64,000 nt of DNA from Burkholderiales bacterium (lineage in GTDB: Bacteria; Pseudomonadota; Gammaproteobacteria; Burkholderiales; Methylophilaceae). Below, piece after piece: positions 56,645 through 64,000 of this stretch. How positions within the stretch are numbered: position 1 is the first letter of the stretch; each line of letters opens with the position of its first letter. The notes beneath the pieces are model-generated. The model was not told the DNA's origin and did no database searches. It was given only the letters and a program-made list of their open reading frames with translations. The position numbers and the translations under genes are program-made. The stretch spans positions 29,061-93,060 of the forward strand of contig JAURED010000001.1 in the NCBI GenBank assembly GCA_030827595.1, read 5' to 3'.

Positions 56645-56824
56645 TCACAAATGTGTGATTCGAAGAAACAAGTAAATCACTAGGGTAATTAAAATAGCTG
56701 TAATTGTATAACGAGTAATTTTTTTTACTAATTCTAAATAATTTTTATTTTTAGTGGCAACATACAACACCATTAACACGATTAATGAAATCGCAAGTAA
56801 AAATGCCATTACTCTCAAAATCAT
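56645..56824 (-). CDS. 59-residue two-helix membrane protein (missed by the ORF track)
   Basis: The minus strand encodes a 59-residue frame starting MILRVMAFLLAISLIVLMVLY and ending ITHL. It has two hydrophobic helices (about residues 4-22 and 37-54) and a positively charged, presumably cytoplasmic loop (TKNKNYLELVKKITRY). Its ATG overlaps the lpxC stop as ATGA. Its stop TGA lies 1 bp before the ATG of the next gene. The tight coupling and hairpin topology argue that it is a real gene. I do not recognise the family. Confidence 0.72.
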   Translation of the reverse strand: MILRVMAFLLAISLIVLMVLYVATKNKNYLELVKKITRYTITAILITLVIYLFLRITHL

Positions 56825-57762
56825 ATTAAAGCCGCCTCAAATTTTTTTTCATAAACTTTTTGATTATGCTGTTCGATCTCGAGAAATAATTTTTCATTTT
56901 CTTCTAACGTCACTATTTCAAAAGAATCTTTGTCATTGATTAGTAAGCGAAGCAATTGATTGTTTATCTCATGCCCCGATTTAAATGCGGTAAATTTACC
57001 AATAATTGAATACCCAGCGAGATAAAGATCACCAAATGCATCTAAGACTTTATGTCTAACAAATTCATCATCGTAGCGTAGTCGATCCTTATTAATAATT
57101 TTATATTCATCCATAACAATTGCATTATCCAGAGAACCTCCTTTGGCTAGACCATTTGCTCGAAGGTACTCAACTTCTTGCATAAAGCCAAATGTCCTTG
57201 CCCTTGCTATCTCATCAAAATAAGAATCATTATAATAATCAATAGAGATTTGGTTGTTTCTTTCAGCAAAAACAGGGTGAGGAAATTCAATTGAAAAATT
57301 AATTTTGAATCCCTCGTATGGCTCAAACATTGCAAATTTACCGTCAATTTCGTATTTAAGTGCTTTCTTGATTCTAATAAATTTTTTTTCAAGATCTTGA
57401 TTTATCGGTTCAGCTGATTGTATTAAATAAATAAATGGATTTGAGCTCCCGTCAAGTATTGGGATTTCCAAACCTGATACCTCTATCATTACATTATCTA
57501 TCGAGCATGCATAGAGAGCAGACATTAGATGTTCCACTGTCATAATTTTTGCATTATCTTTTTGCAGTGTTGAACATAATTTTGTATCTGAAACTAAAAA
57601 AGGATCAGCTTTAATAAGGACTTTTTCTTTTAAATCTGTTCGTACAAATGTTATTCCACTATTAGGCTTAGCTGGCTTTAATGTCAAAGTAACTGACTCA
57701 CCCGAATGAAGACCAATGCCTTGAATAGAAACATTTTTTGAAATTGTTTTTTGATTAATCAT
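56821..57762 (-). CDS. lpxC: UDP-3-O-acyl-N-acetylglucosamine deacetylase
   Basis: LpxC catalyses the first committed step of lipid A synthesis. The 313-residue protein has GIGLHSGESVTLTLKPA, the zinc histidine in TVEHLMSALYACSIDN, the second zinc site FVRHKVLDAFGDLYLAG (H-x3-D), and the catalytic histidine in FKSGHEINNQLLRLL. Its presence shows a Gram-negative outer membrane. It ends the dcw cluster and overlaps ftsZ by 4 bp. Confidence 0.98.
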   Translation of the reverse strand: MINQKTISKNVSIQGIGLHSGESVTLTLKPAKPNSGITFVRTDLKEKVLIKADPFLVSDTKLCSTLQKDNAKIMTVEHLMSALYACSIDNVMIEVSGLEIPILDGSSNPFIYLIQSAEPINQDLEKKFIRIKKALKYEIDGKFAMFEPYEGFKINFSIEFPHPVFAERNNQISIDYYNDSYFDEIARARTFGFMQEVEYLRANGLAKGGSLDNAIVMDEYKIINKDRLRYDDEFVRHKVLDAFGDLYLAGYSIIGKFTAFKSGHEINNQLLRLLINDKDSFEIVTLEENEKLFLEIEQHNQKVYEKKFEAALI

Positions 57763-58934
57763 TTATTTCTTCGTAAAAATGATGGTATATCGTATTCATC
57801 CTCAGAAATGCTTGAATTATTATTAAAATTAGAATCGTCCACTCCATCAAAGAATACACTGGGAGTATCTGTATTATTTTCACTAACTTGCTCATTTAAA
57901 TTTTCTTCAACTGGACGATCAAAGACTTCTATTTTTGCATCAGTCATATCTGTTTCTAATTGACTTACCTGTGAACTGTAGTCGTCATCTAATCCAGTCG
58001 CCACAATAGTGACTTTAATTTTATTTTCAAGAGAATCATCAATAACATTACCAACAATGACAGTTGCATCATGAGCTGTAATGCTTTTTACCTCATTCAT
58101 CACATCTATATATTCTTTCATTTTAAAAGAGCTGCTTGCTGAAATATTGACCAGGATACCTTTGGCATTTTTTAATTGTATATTTTCTAAAAGAGGGCTA
58201 TTTATTGCTAGCTGTGCTGCCTTAACAGCTCGATTATCTCCCTCAAAAACTCCAGAACCAATAATGGCTGAACCCATTTCAGCCATGACAGTTTTAACAT
58301 CAGAGAAATCAACATTAATAAGTCCAGTGTGGTTAATAATATCCGAGATACCAGACACTGAATTATAAAGAACCTCATTGGCTGCTGAAAATGCATTTAT
58401 AAAAGTTACATCTGCACCAAGAACATTCATTAATTTTTCATTAGGAATCACAATCAATGAATCAACATAATTTCTTAATTCTTTGAGACCTTGTTCAGCA
58501 ATTTGATTTCTTTTACCTTCAAAGCTAAATGGTTTTGTGACCACGGCTACAGTTAAAATTCCTAATTCTTTAGCAATTTCAGCAATCACTGGTGCGGCTC
58601 CAGTACCCGTTCCACCTCCCATGCCAGCAGTAATAAATAGCATATCCGCATCTTCAATGATACTTTTAAGCTTCTCTTTGTCTTCGATTGCTGCCTGTTT
58701 TCCTGAATCTGGTCTTGCTCCTGAGCCTAGACCCTTGGTGAGGTTTAAACCAATTTGAACAATATTATTCGCTTGTGATTTCTTTAAAGATTGTAAGTCG
58801 GTATTAACCGAAATAAAATCCACTCCATGAACATTTTTTTCAATCATGAAATCCACAGCATTGTTTCCACACCCGCCAACACCGATGACTTTGATAACTG
58901 CTTCTTGTTTTTTTTGTTCAATGACTTCAAACAT
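57759..58934 (-). CDS. ftsZ: Cell division protein FtsZ
   Basis: FtsZ is the tubulin-like GTPase of the division ring. The 391-residue protein has the GTP motif GMGGGTGTGAAPVIA (near residue 105), the N-terminal VGVGGCGNNAVDFMI, the T7-loop region NVDFSDVKTVM, and a variable linker. The C-terminal peptide EYDIPSFLRRNK binds FtsA and ZipA-type partners. It is 6 bp downstream of ftsA. Confidence 0.99.
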   Translation of the reverse strand: MFEVIEQKKQEAVIKVIGVGGCGNNAVDFMIEKNVHGVDFISVNTDLQSLKKSQANNIVQIGLNLTKGLGSGARPDSGKQAAIEDKEKLKSIIEDADMLFITAGMGGGTGTGAAPVIAEIAKELGILTVAVVTKPFSFEGKRNQIAEQGLKELRNYVDSLIVIPNEKLMNVLGADVTFINAFSAANEVLYNSVSGISDIINHTGLINVDFSDVKTVMAEMGSAIIGSGVFEGDNRAVKAAQLAINSPLLENIQLKNAKGILVNISASSSFKMKEYIDVMNEVKSITAHDATVIVGNVIDDSLENKIKVTIVATGLDDDYSSQVSQLETDMTDAKIEVFDRPVEENLNEQVSENNTDTPSVFFDGVDDSNFNNNSSISEDEYDIPSFLRRNK

Positions 58935-58940
58935 AGTTTT

Positions 58941-60179
58941 TTAAAAGTTTCCTTGAAACCATAACTTCATTTTTTCTAAGATCTGCACAAGAGAGTTTCC
59001 TTCAATTTTTCTTCTCTGATCATTCTCATAATCAATTTTTCCTCTCTTAATGAGCCCAATTCCAGTTGCATAACGAGGATTTTCAATAATTTGCCTTAAC
59101 CCATCTACGCCCTGTGGATATCCTATTCTAACTGATTGATTAAAATTTTTCTCAGCTATATCTGTAATATTTTTCATTAGTGATGATCCGCCAGTAATAA
59201 CAATTCCTGAGGCAATTTTATTAATTAATTTTGATCGGATTAATTCATTAGTCACTAGCTCAAATAATTCTTTAACCCTCGGCTCTATGATTGAAGCCAG
59301 CTCTTTTGCATTGATTTTTTTCGGTGATCTTCCATCAACCAAAGGCACATCAATAACTTCCTGTGAATTTGCTTTCGAAGTATCACAGCTTCCATAATTA
59401 ATCTTTATTTCTTCTGCCGATTGCTGAGGTGTTCGGAATGCAACAGAAATATCATTTGTGATTTGATCACCTGCTATTGGAATGACAGCTGTATGTTTAA
59501 CAGACCCATCTTTATACACAATTATATCTGTAGTGCCGCCTCCAATGTCAATTAGACAAACCCCAAGCTCTTTTTCATCATTTGTTAAAACTGCATCGGC
59601 AGATGCAAGCGGTTGTAAGATTAATTCCATAACATCTAAACCCGATCTCTTGATACATTTCACGATATTCTGTGCAGCCGCGATTGCCCCAGAAACAATA
59701 TGGACTTTCACTTCGAGTCTCATTCCACTCATTCCCCTTGGCTCCTTGATATCATACTGGTCGTCAATAATGTATTCTTGAACCAGGGTGTGGAGTACTT
59801 GTTGATCCGGGGGTAAGGTGATGGCCTGAGCAGTTTCAATAACTCTTTCTACGTCTGAGTTATCTACTTCTAAGTCTCGAATTTTAACCATACCCGTGGA
59901 ATTAATACTCCTAATATGGCTGCCGGCAATGCCAGTATAAACTTCTTTAATTTTACAGTCGGCCATTAACTCTGCCTCCTCTAGAGATCTCTGAATTGCT
60001 TGCATTGTAGATTCAATATTAACAACAACACCCTTCTTAAGACCGCGCGAAACATGTTGACCTATTCCCAAAATTTGAATATCACCATCCGCTTTAATTT
60101 CGGAAACGATTGTTACTATTTTTGAGGTTCCAATATCTAGTGCGACAATTAATTTTTTTTCTTCTTTTTGCTTAATCAT
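58941..60179 (-). CDS. ftsA: Cell division protein FtsA
   Basis: FtsA is the actin-like protein that anchors FtsZ to the membrane. The 412-residue protein has VALDIGTSKIVTIVSE for phosphate 1, the 1C insertion domain, LIDIGGGTTDIIVYKDGS for phosphate 2 and VITGGSSLMKNI for the adenosine site. The C-terminal amphipathic helix is KMKLWFQGNF. It overlaps ftsQ by 4 bp. Confidence 0.98.
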   Translation of the reverse strand: MIKQKEEKKLIVALDIGTSKIVTIVSEIKADGDIQILGIGQHVSRGLKKGVVVNIESTMQAIQRSLEEAELMADCKIKEVYTGIAGSHIRSINSTGMVKIRDLEVDNSDVERVIETAQAITLPPDQQVLHTLVQEYIIDDQYDIKEPRGMSGMRLEVKVHIVSGAIAAAQNIVKCIKRSGLDVMELILQPLASADAVLTNDEKELGVCLIDIGGGTTDIIVYKDGSVKHTAVIPIAGDQITNDISVAFRTPQQSAEEIKINYGSCDTSKANSQEVIDVPLVDGRSPKKINAKELASIIEPRVKELFELVTNELIRSKLINKIASGIVITGGSSLMKNITDIAEKNFNQSVRIGYPQGVDGLRQIIENPRYATGIGLIKRGKIDYENDQRRKIEGNSLVQILEKMKLWFQGNF

Positions 60180-60889
60180 AATTTATTTTTTATTTGATTA
60201 CTTTTACTATCTGTCTCAACTGCAAATCCATCTCTATATCTTAAATCAACATTTGATATTCTTTTATTAGTGGACTTTAATATTTTTTGAAAATTACTTA
60301 CGAATCTTTTTAAATTTTCTTCTGATCTTTCTTCATTTAATTTTATTAACATTCCATCTGAGGTTTGAATCGTCCAATCTTCTTTCCTGGTAAAAGTAAT
60401 TTTGTGAATTTTGATATACTCCTCCCCTAAAATATTATTAAATTTAATAAATTTATCTGTGATGAAAGCAATCTTATCTTTTGGCCCATATATGATCGGT
60501 AAATAATCCTCATATGCTGCGCCAAAATATTCCCCATCTTCATTCACAAGTCCTTGCATCCCATATCGAGCAATTGGTTGATGCTGTTTGACTAGCATTG
60601 TAATTCTATTTGGCCATTTGCGATATATATCCACATCTTTAATCCAGGGTAGTTTTCTCATTCCATCTCTTAATAATTGGATATTTAAAGTAAAAAAATT
60701 TCCTTCTAAATAGTTATTAGTAACAAGTAAAATTTGTTCTCTTTCAAGATATTTATAATCGCCACTAATAACAATTTCATTGATTGGGAACCATCGATCA
60801 AATGTATAGGGAGATATAATCTTGACTATCAAGATAAAGATTGAAATTAAGCATATTCTAAAAAGAAACTTATAAAGTGATTTTTCCAA
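60176..60889 (-). CDS. ftsQ: Cell division protein FtsQ
   Basis: FtsQ is a single-span inner-membrane protein that recruits FtsB/FtsL and holds the divisome. The 237-residue protein has a membrane helix (residues 10-25), a POTRA domain (INEIVISGDYKYLEREQILLVTNNYLEGNFFTL is the typical region), then the beta domain with LPWIKDVDIYRKWPNRITMLVKQHQPIARYG. Position between ddl and ftsA supports it. Confidence 0.95.
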   Translation of the reverse strand: MEKSLYKFLFRICLISIFILIVKIISPYTFDRWFPINEIVISGDYKYLEREQILLVTNNYLEGNFFTLNIQLLRDGMRKLPWIKDVDIYRKWPNRITMLVKQHQPIARYGMQGLVNEDGEYFGAAYEDYLPIIYGPKDKIAFITDKFIKFNNILGEEYIKIHKITFTRKEDWTIQTSDGMLIKLNEERSEENLKRFVSNFQKILKSTNKRISNVDLRYRDGFAVETDSKSNQIKNKL

Positions 60890-60892
60890 AAT

Positions 60893-61786
60893 TTATTCTA
60901 TTAAATTTAAAATTCGCTCAACAACTTGTTCAAAACTTAATCCTGCATTTTTGGCTGATAATGGAAAAAGACTGTGCCCAGTCATCCCAGGTACTGTATT
61001 GATTTCAATTAAGTAAAAGCTTGCTTTGCCGTCCATAATAAAATCAACCCTTCCCCAGCCTCTACAACCAATACTTCTGAATGCTTCAATGGCAGTGGCA
61101 AATAAATTTTTTAATTGATCTTGACTAAGGTCATTAGGTTGTAAGAAGATGGTTTCATCTGAAATATATTTTGCATCGTAATCATAAAACTCATTTTTAG
61201 GGATAATTTCTATAACACCAAGAGGTTGGTTATCTAAAATTGATACTGTGAATTCACGGCCTTTTATATACTGTTCTGCGATAACCAGGGAATCATATTT
61301 GCTTGCCTCAAGAATAGCCAATTCAAACTGAGCTTTACTTTTTACCAATGAAATACCAAATGATGAGCCTGAACTTGATGGTTTAACAACAAAAGGACTC
61401 TCAATTTTACTCACGATATCTTCATAAGAACTATCTTTATGAATAATTTCATATTCAGGGGTTAATAACTGATGCTTTAACCAAACAAGCTTTGAAAAAA
61501 ATTTATTCATTGATAACATTGAAGCCTGAGGATCGGATCCCGTGTAAGGCACCTTAATTAATTCCAAAAATGATTGTATCTTGCCATCTTCGCCATTCTT
61601 ACCATGTAAGCAAATAAAAGCTGCGTCAAATTTTTTTAGCTGAGAAAGATCATCTGTTTTTGGATCAATTAATTCAGCATCATATTTAAGAAGTTTTAGA
61701 GCATGAAATACAGATTGTCCACTCTCCAGAGAAATCAGCCTCTCCTCAGAGTTTCCTCCTGCCAATACTGCAATTTTTTTATTCAC
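60893..61786 (-). CDS. ddl: D-alanine-D-alanine ligase
   Basis: Ddl makes the D-Ala-D-Ala dipeptide for peptidoglycan. The 297-residue ATP-grasp enzyme has VLAGGNSEERLISLESG, CLHGKNGEDGKIQSFLEL, PFVVKPSSSGSSFGIS, and the metal site INTVPGMTGHSLFPLSA. The length matches the DdlB type usually found in dcw clusters. It overlaps murB by 8 bp. Confidence 0.97.
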   Translation of the reverse strand: MNKKIAVLAGGNSEERLISLESGQSVFHALKLLKYDAELIDPKTDDLSQLKKFDAAFICLHGKNGEDGKIQSFLELIKVPYTGSDPQASMLSMNKFFSKLVWLKHQLLTPEYEIIHKDSSYEDIVSKIESPFVVKPSSSGSSFGISLVKSKAQFELAILEASKYDSLVIAEQYIKGREFTVSILDNQPLGVIEIIPKNEFYDYDAKYISDETIFLQPNDLSQDQLKNLFATAIEAFRSIGCRGWGRVDFIMDGKASFYLIEINTVPGMTGHSLFPLSAKNAGLSFEQVVERILNLIE

Positions 61787-62666
61787 TTTTATCCCCGATA
61801 ATTTTTACTTCAATTTGTAGATCAATATCATTCAGCTCTCTAATTGTCTTTTGTGCAAGATATATAAGCTGCTCAATATCATCAGCTGATGCATTCCCCA
61901 TATTTTCTATAAAATTTGCATGTTTATCAGAAAATCGTGCGCCACCAATAGTGAACCCTTTTAAACCAGCATCTTGAATTAATTTTGCAGCAAAAGTATT
62001 TTCAGGATTTTTAAAGGTTGATCCTGCAGTCGGCCAATTCAGTGGTTGCGTTTCTCGCCTTATTTTTAAAAGTTTATTTATCCTCGTTATTTCATTCTCG
62101 TCTTGTTCAGATAAATCTGGAAAATTAAACCAAGCGCCAATAAAAATATCGTTTTTTAAGTTTTTTACATTTCGATAACTTATTTCAAAGTCATCTTTTT
62201 TTTTGATCGCTATATTTCCAGCAAAATTAATTATTTTTACCTTACTTACAAAGTCCCAAGTTTCATTACCATAACAACCGGCATTCATTGCCAATGCCCC
62301 TCCAATAGACCCTGGTATGCCGGCTAAAAAAGCACATGATTTTTTTTTATTTTTTGCTGCATATCTTGCTAATGAGGAGCACGAAACACCGCATTCTGCA
62401 TAAATGGTATTTTCATCATTTTTTATGTCCTTCATGCCTCTTGATAAATTTATTACTGTCCCCTTTAACCCTCCATCTCTTATTAAAACGTTTGAACCGA
62501 GACCAATCACGGTTATTGGTAACTTAATCTTTTTTTGCTCCAGCACCTCTTGAAGTGTCAATTCTGAACTTACTTCAATATAATTTTCTGCATTTCCGCC
62601 CACTTTCCATGAATTAAATTTTTTCATAGAAATATTTTGATAAATGATGTCTTTATTCACGATCAT
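61779..62666 (-). CDS. murB: UDP-N-acetylenolpyruvoylglucosamine reductase
   Basis: MurB reduces the enolpyruvyl group to give UDP-MurNAc. The 295-residue flavoprotein has SWKVGGNAENYIE, VIGLGSNVLIRDGGLKGTVI, AGIPGSIGGALAMNAGCYGNE for FAD, and the catalytic serine in WPTAGSTFKNPE. The length and the missing extra loop match the type II enzymes of Gram-positives and many betaproteobacteria, not the 340-residue E. coli type I. It overlaps murC by 14 bp. Confidence 0.97.
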   Translation of the reverse strand: MIVNKDIIYQNISMKKFNSWKVGGNAENYIEVSSELTLQEVLEQKKIKLPITVIGLGSNVLIRDGGLKGTVINLSRGMKDIKNDENTIYAECGVSCSSLARYAAKNKKKSCAFLAGIPGSIGGALAMNAGCYGNETWDFVSKVKIINFAGNIAIKKKDDFEISYRNVKNLKNDIFIGAWFNFPDLSEQDENEITRINKLLKIRRETQPLNWPTAGSTFKNPENTFAAKLIQDAGLKGFTIGGARFSDKHANFIENMGNASADDIEQLIYLAQKTIRELNDIDLQIEVKIIGDKSE

Positions 62667-64000
62667 TTTCTATAAAATTTTGTGAGAACCATTTTCCAAT
62701 TGACCCAGCTCCCATCACAAGCAAAATTTCATTAGAGTTTATTTTTTTTTCGATAAAGTCTTTTGAATTGCTCATATCTTGAAGGTAATAGGAATCACAT
62801 GTTATTTTTTTTAATAAATTTTTACTTGATATTTTTGAGATAATTTTTTCACCGGCAGAATAAATATCAAATAGAAAAAGACGATCAACCTTGGATAAAA
62901 CTTTGACAAAATCATCAATAAGATCTTGTGTCCTTGAGTACCGATGAGGCTGAAAAACTAAATTAATTTTTTTTCTTGGAAAACCTTTTTTAATTGATTT
63001 GATGACTGCTTCAATTTCAGTGGGATGATGACCATAATCATCAATTAGATGAACATTTTTTTCACCTATTTTAAAGTTTTCATACAAATCAAAACGTCTT
63101 GCTACCCCTTTGAAATCTAATAATGCCTGCTTTATAACTTGATGATTAATTTTAAAATGATCAGCAACCGCAATCGCTCCCAAAGTATTTAACACATAAT
63201 GCTTTCCTGGCATTGCGATTTCAACCTTAAATGATCTAAATTTATTTTTACTAGAATTTACCCTAAAACTAGATAAATTCTTTTTAATCTGAATCTGATC
63301 TGCAAAAAAGTCAGCTTTTTTATTTAATCCATAAGTAATAATTGGTCTTGCGATATGTTTTAAAATTGATTTAATATTTACATCATCAATACATATAAAA
63401 ACTTCATTGTAAAAAGGAATTTGATGAAGAAAATCTAAAAATGTTTTCTTTAACCTTTGCTCATCGTACCCATAAGTCTCCATGTGATCGTAATCTATAT
63501 TCGTTAATAAAATATTATCAGGATTTAAATGAAGAAAAGAAGCATCAGATTCATCAGCTTCAACAATCATATATTTGCTTTTCCCCAACCGAGCACTTTG
63601 TTTTAAGGAATTGATCCTTCCACCAATAACATAAGTGGGATCCAATCCTGCTGTATTCATAATTGAAGCTAAAATACTCGTCGTTGATGTTTTTCCATGA
63701 GTACCTGCGATTGCAATCCCAACCTTAAATCTCATTAACTCTGCAAGCATCTCTGCTCTTGGAATTATTGGTATTTTTAGTTTTTTTGCAGCGACTAGCT
63801 CACAGTTATTCTTTGATATGGCTGATGAGGTCACAACAACATCGGCTTGATTTATGTTGCTGGCATCATGATTGGTAAACAATTTAATCCCTCTATTTTC
63901 AAGATGCTTAGTAACCGAAGTGGATGAGGTGTCAGATCCTGTAACTTCAAATTTCATATTATGCATAATTTCTGCGATACCAGACATTCCTGATCCACCT
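62653..64000 (-). CDS. murC: UDP-N-acetylmuramate-L-alanine ligase, 5' end outside the window
   Basis: MurC adds L-Ala to UDP-MurNAc. The track starts at an internal Met (63987). The frame runs on to the window edge as GGSGMSGIAE, which is the N-terminal UDP-binding loop of MurC (VGIGGSGMSGIAE), so the first residues are cut off. Other motifs are the ATP loop AGTHGKTSTTSILA, EADESDASFLHLNPD, and DDYGHHPTEIEAVI. About 448 codons are visible. Confidence 0.97.
   Translation of the reverse strand, partial: GGSGMSGIAEIMHNMKFEVTGSDTSSTSVTKHLENRGIKLFTNHDASNINQADVVVTSSAISKNNCELVAAKKLKIPIIPRAEMLAELMRFKVGIAIAGTHGKTSTTSILASIMNTAGLDPTYVIGGRINSLKQSARLGKSKYMIVEADESDASFLHLNPDNILLTNIDYDHMETYGYDEQRLKKTFLDFLHQIPFYNEVFICIDDVNIKSILKHIARPIITYGLNKKADFFADQIQIKKNLSSFRVNSSKNKFRSFKVEIAMPGKHYVLNTLGAIAVADHFKINHQVIKQALLDFKGVARRFDLYENFKIGEKNVHLIDDYGHHPTEIEAVIKSIKKGFPRKKINLVFQPHRYSRTQDLIDDFVKVLSKVDRLFLFDIYSAGEKIISKISSKNLLKKITCDSYYLQDMSNSKDFIEKKINSNEILLVMGAGSIGKWFSQNFIENDRE

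Noticed and set aside
56754-56939. 61-aa plus-strand ORF near the end of lpxC
   Set aside because: Antisense to the 59-residue membrane gene and lpxC; the minus-strand frame has exact stop/start coupling.

Overview
The window is about 64 kb of very AT-rich, tightly packed bacterial chromosome. Genes abut or overlap by 1-26 bp almost everywhere. No stretch longer than about 180 bp lacks a gene; the longest is 31785-31958. I see no rRNA, insertion sequence, prophage, CRISPR array or toxin-antitoxin pair. Several gene neighbourhoods are ones I associate with Betaproteobacteria: dapA-bamC-MBL hydrolase, DUF721-M23 peptidase-secA, argB-pyrimidine nucleotidase, ffh-ypjD, and an NDUFA9-like reductase with cca. 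Together with the low GC and the compaction, this suggests a genome-streamlined betaproteobacterium, perhaps a marine methylotroph of the OM43/Methylophilales kind. That placement is inference from gene content and order, not a phylogenetic result.

Layout. 1-7045 (+): end of thiL, then pgpA, pncC, recA, recX, alaS, lysC. 7090-9004: tRNA-Ser(GCU), a DUF1993 protein with a conserved lipoprotein, and two nearly identical tRNA-Arg genes with different anticodons. 9008-12684: a secreted trypsin-like protease, a CDF-like membrane protein overlapping modABC, and tRNA-Lys. 12747-17901: ffh, a YpjD-type membrane protein, a HAD phosphatase, leuA, pssA. 17994-26180 (+): tgt, yajC, secD, secF, a CorC-type CBS protein, clpS, clpA. 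26155-31784: a GST-like protein, pyrD, a ribosomal-oxygenase-like JmjC protein, an MBL hydrolase, bamC, dapA. 31959-37464 (+): the Rnf complex (rnfABCDGE) and nth. 37461-41213 (-): a small DUF1289 protein missed by the ORF track, secA, and an M23 peptidase. 41233-44529 (+): a DUF721/DciA-like protein, a TauE-type permease, and a K+-independent H+-pyrophosphatase. 44581-50170 (-): a TspO-like protein, purC, pgk, gap, tkt. 50318-54682: a redoxin, rsmE, an HTH-argA fusion, argB, a pyrimidine nucleotidase. 54662-64000 (-): cca, an NDUFA9-like reductase, a 59-residue membrane protein missed by the ORF track, then lpxC, ftsZ, ftsA, ftsQ, ddl, murB and the end of murC (dcw cluster).

The genes mostly serve core functions: cell wall and division, Sec export and outer-membrane assembly, DNA repair, amino-acid and nucleotide synthesis, and central carbon metabolism. 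Two ion-coupled energy devices (Rnf and H+-PPase) lie about 5 kb apart.

The most unusual item is argA. Its single reading frame starts with a complete Cro/C1-type helix-turn-helix domain, with no start codon available to make the acetyltransferase alone. Palindromic AT-rich sequence lies directly upstream, which suggests an enzyme-repressor that controls its own arginine operon. Other notable points are the tRNA-Arg anticodon pair, a probable AUU start for the nucleotidase, a probably leaderless rnfA transcript, a GAPDH with NADP-type cofactor residues, and a short ModC with an altered D-loop.
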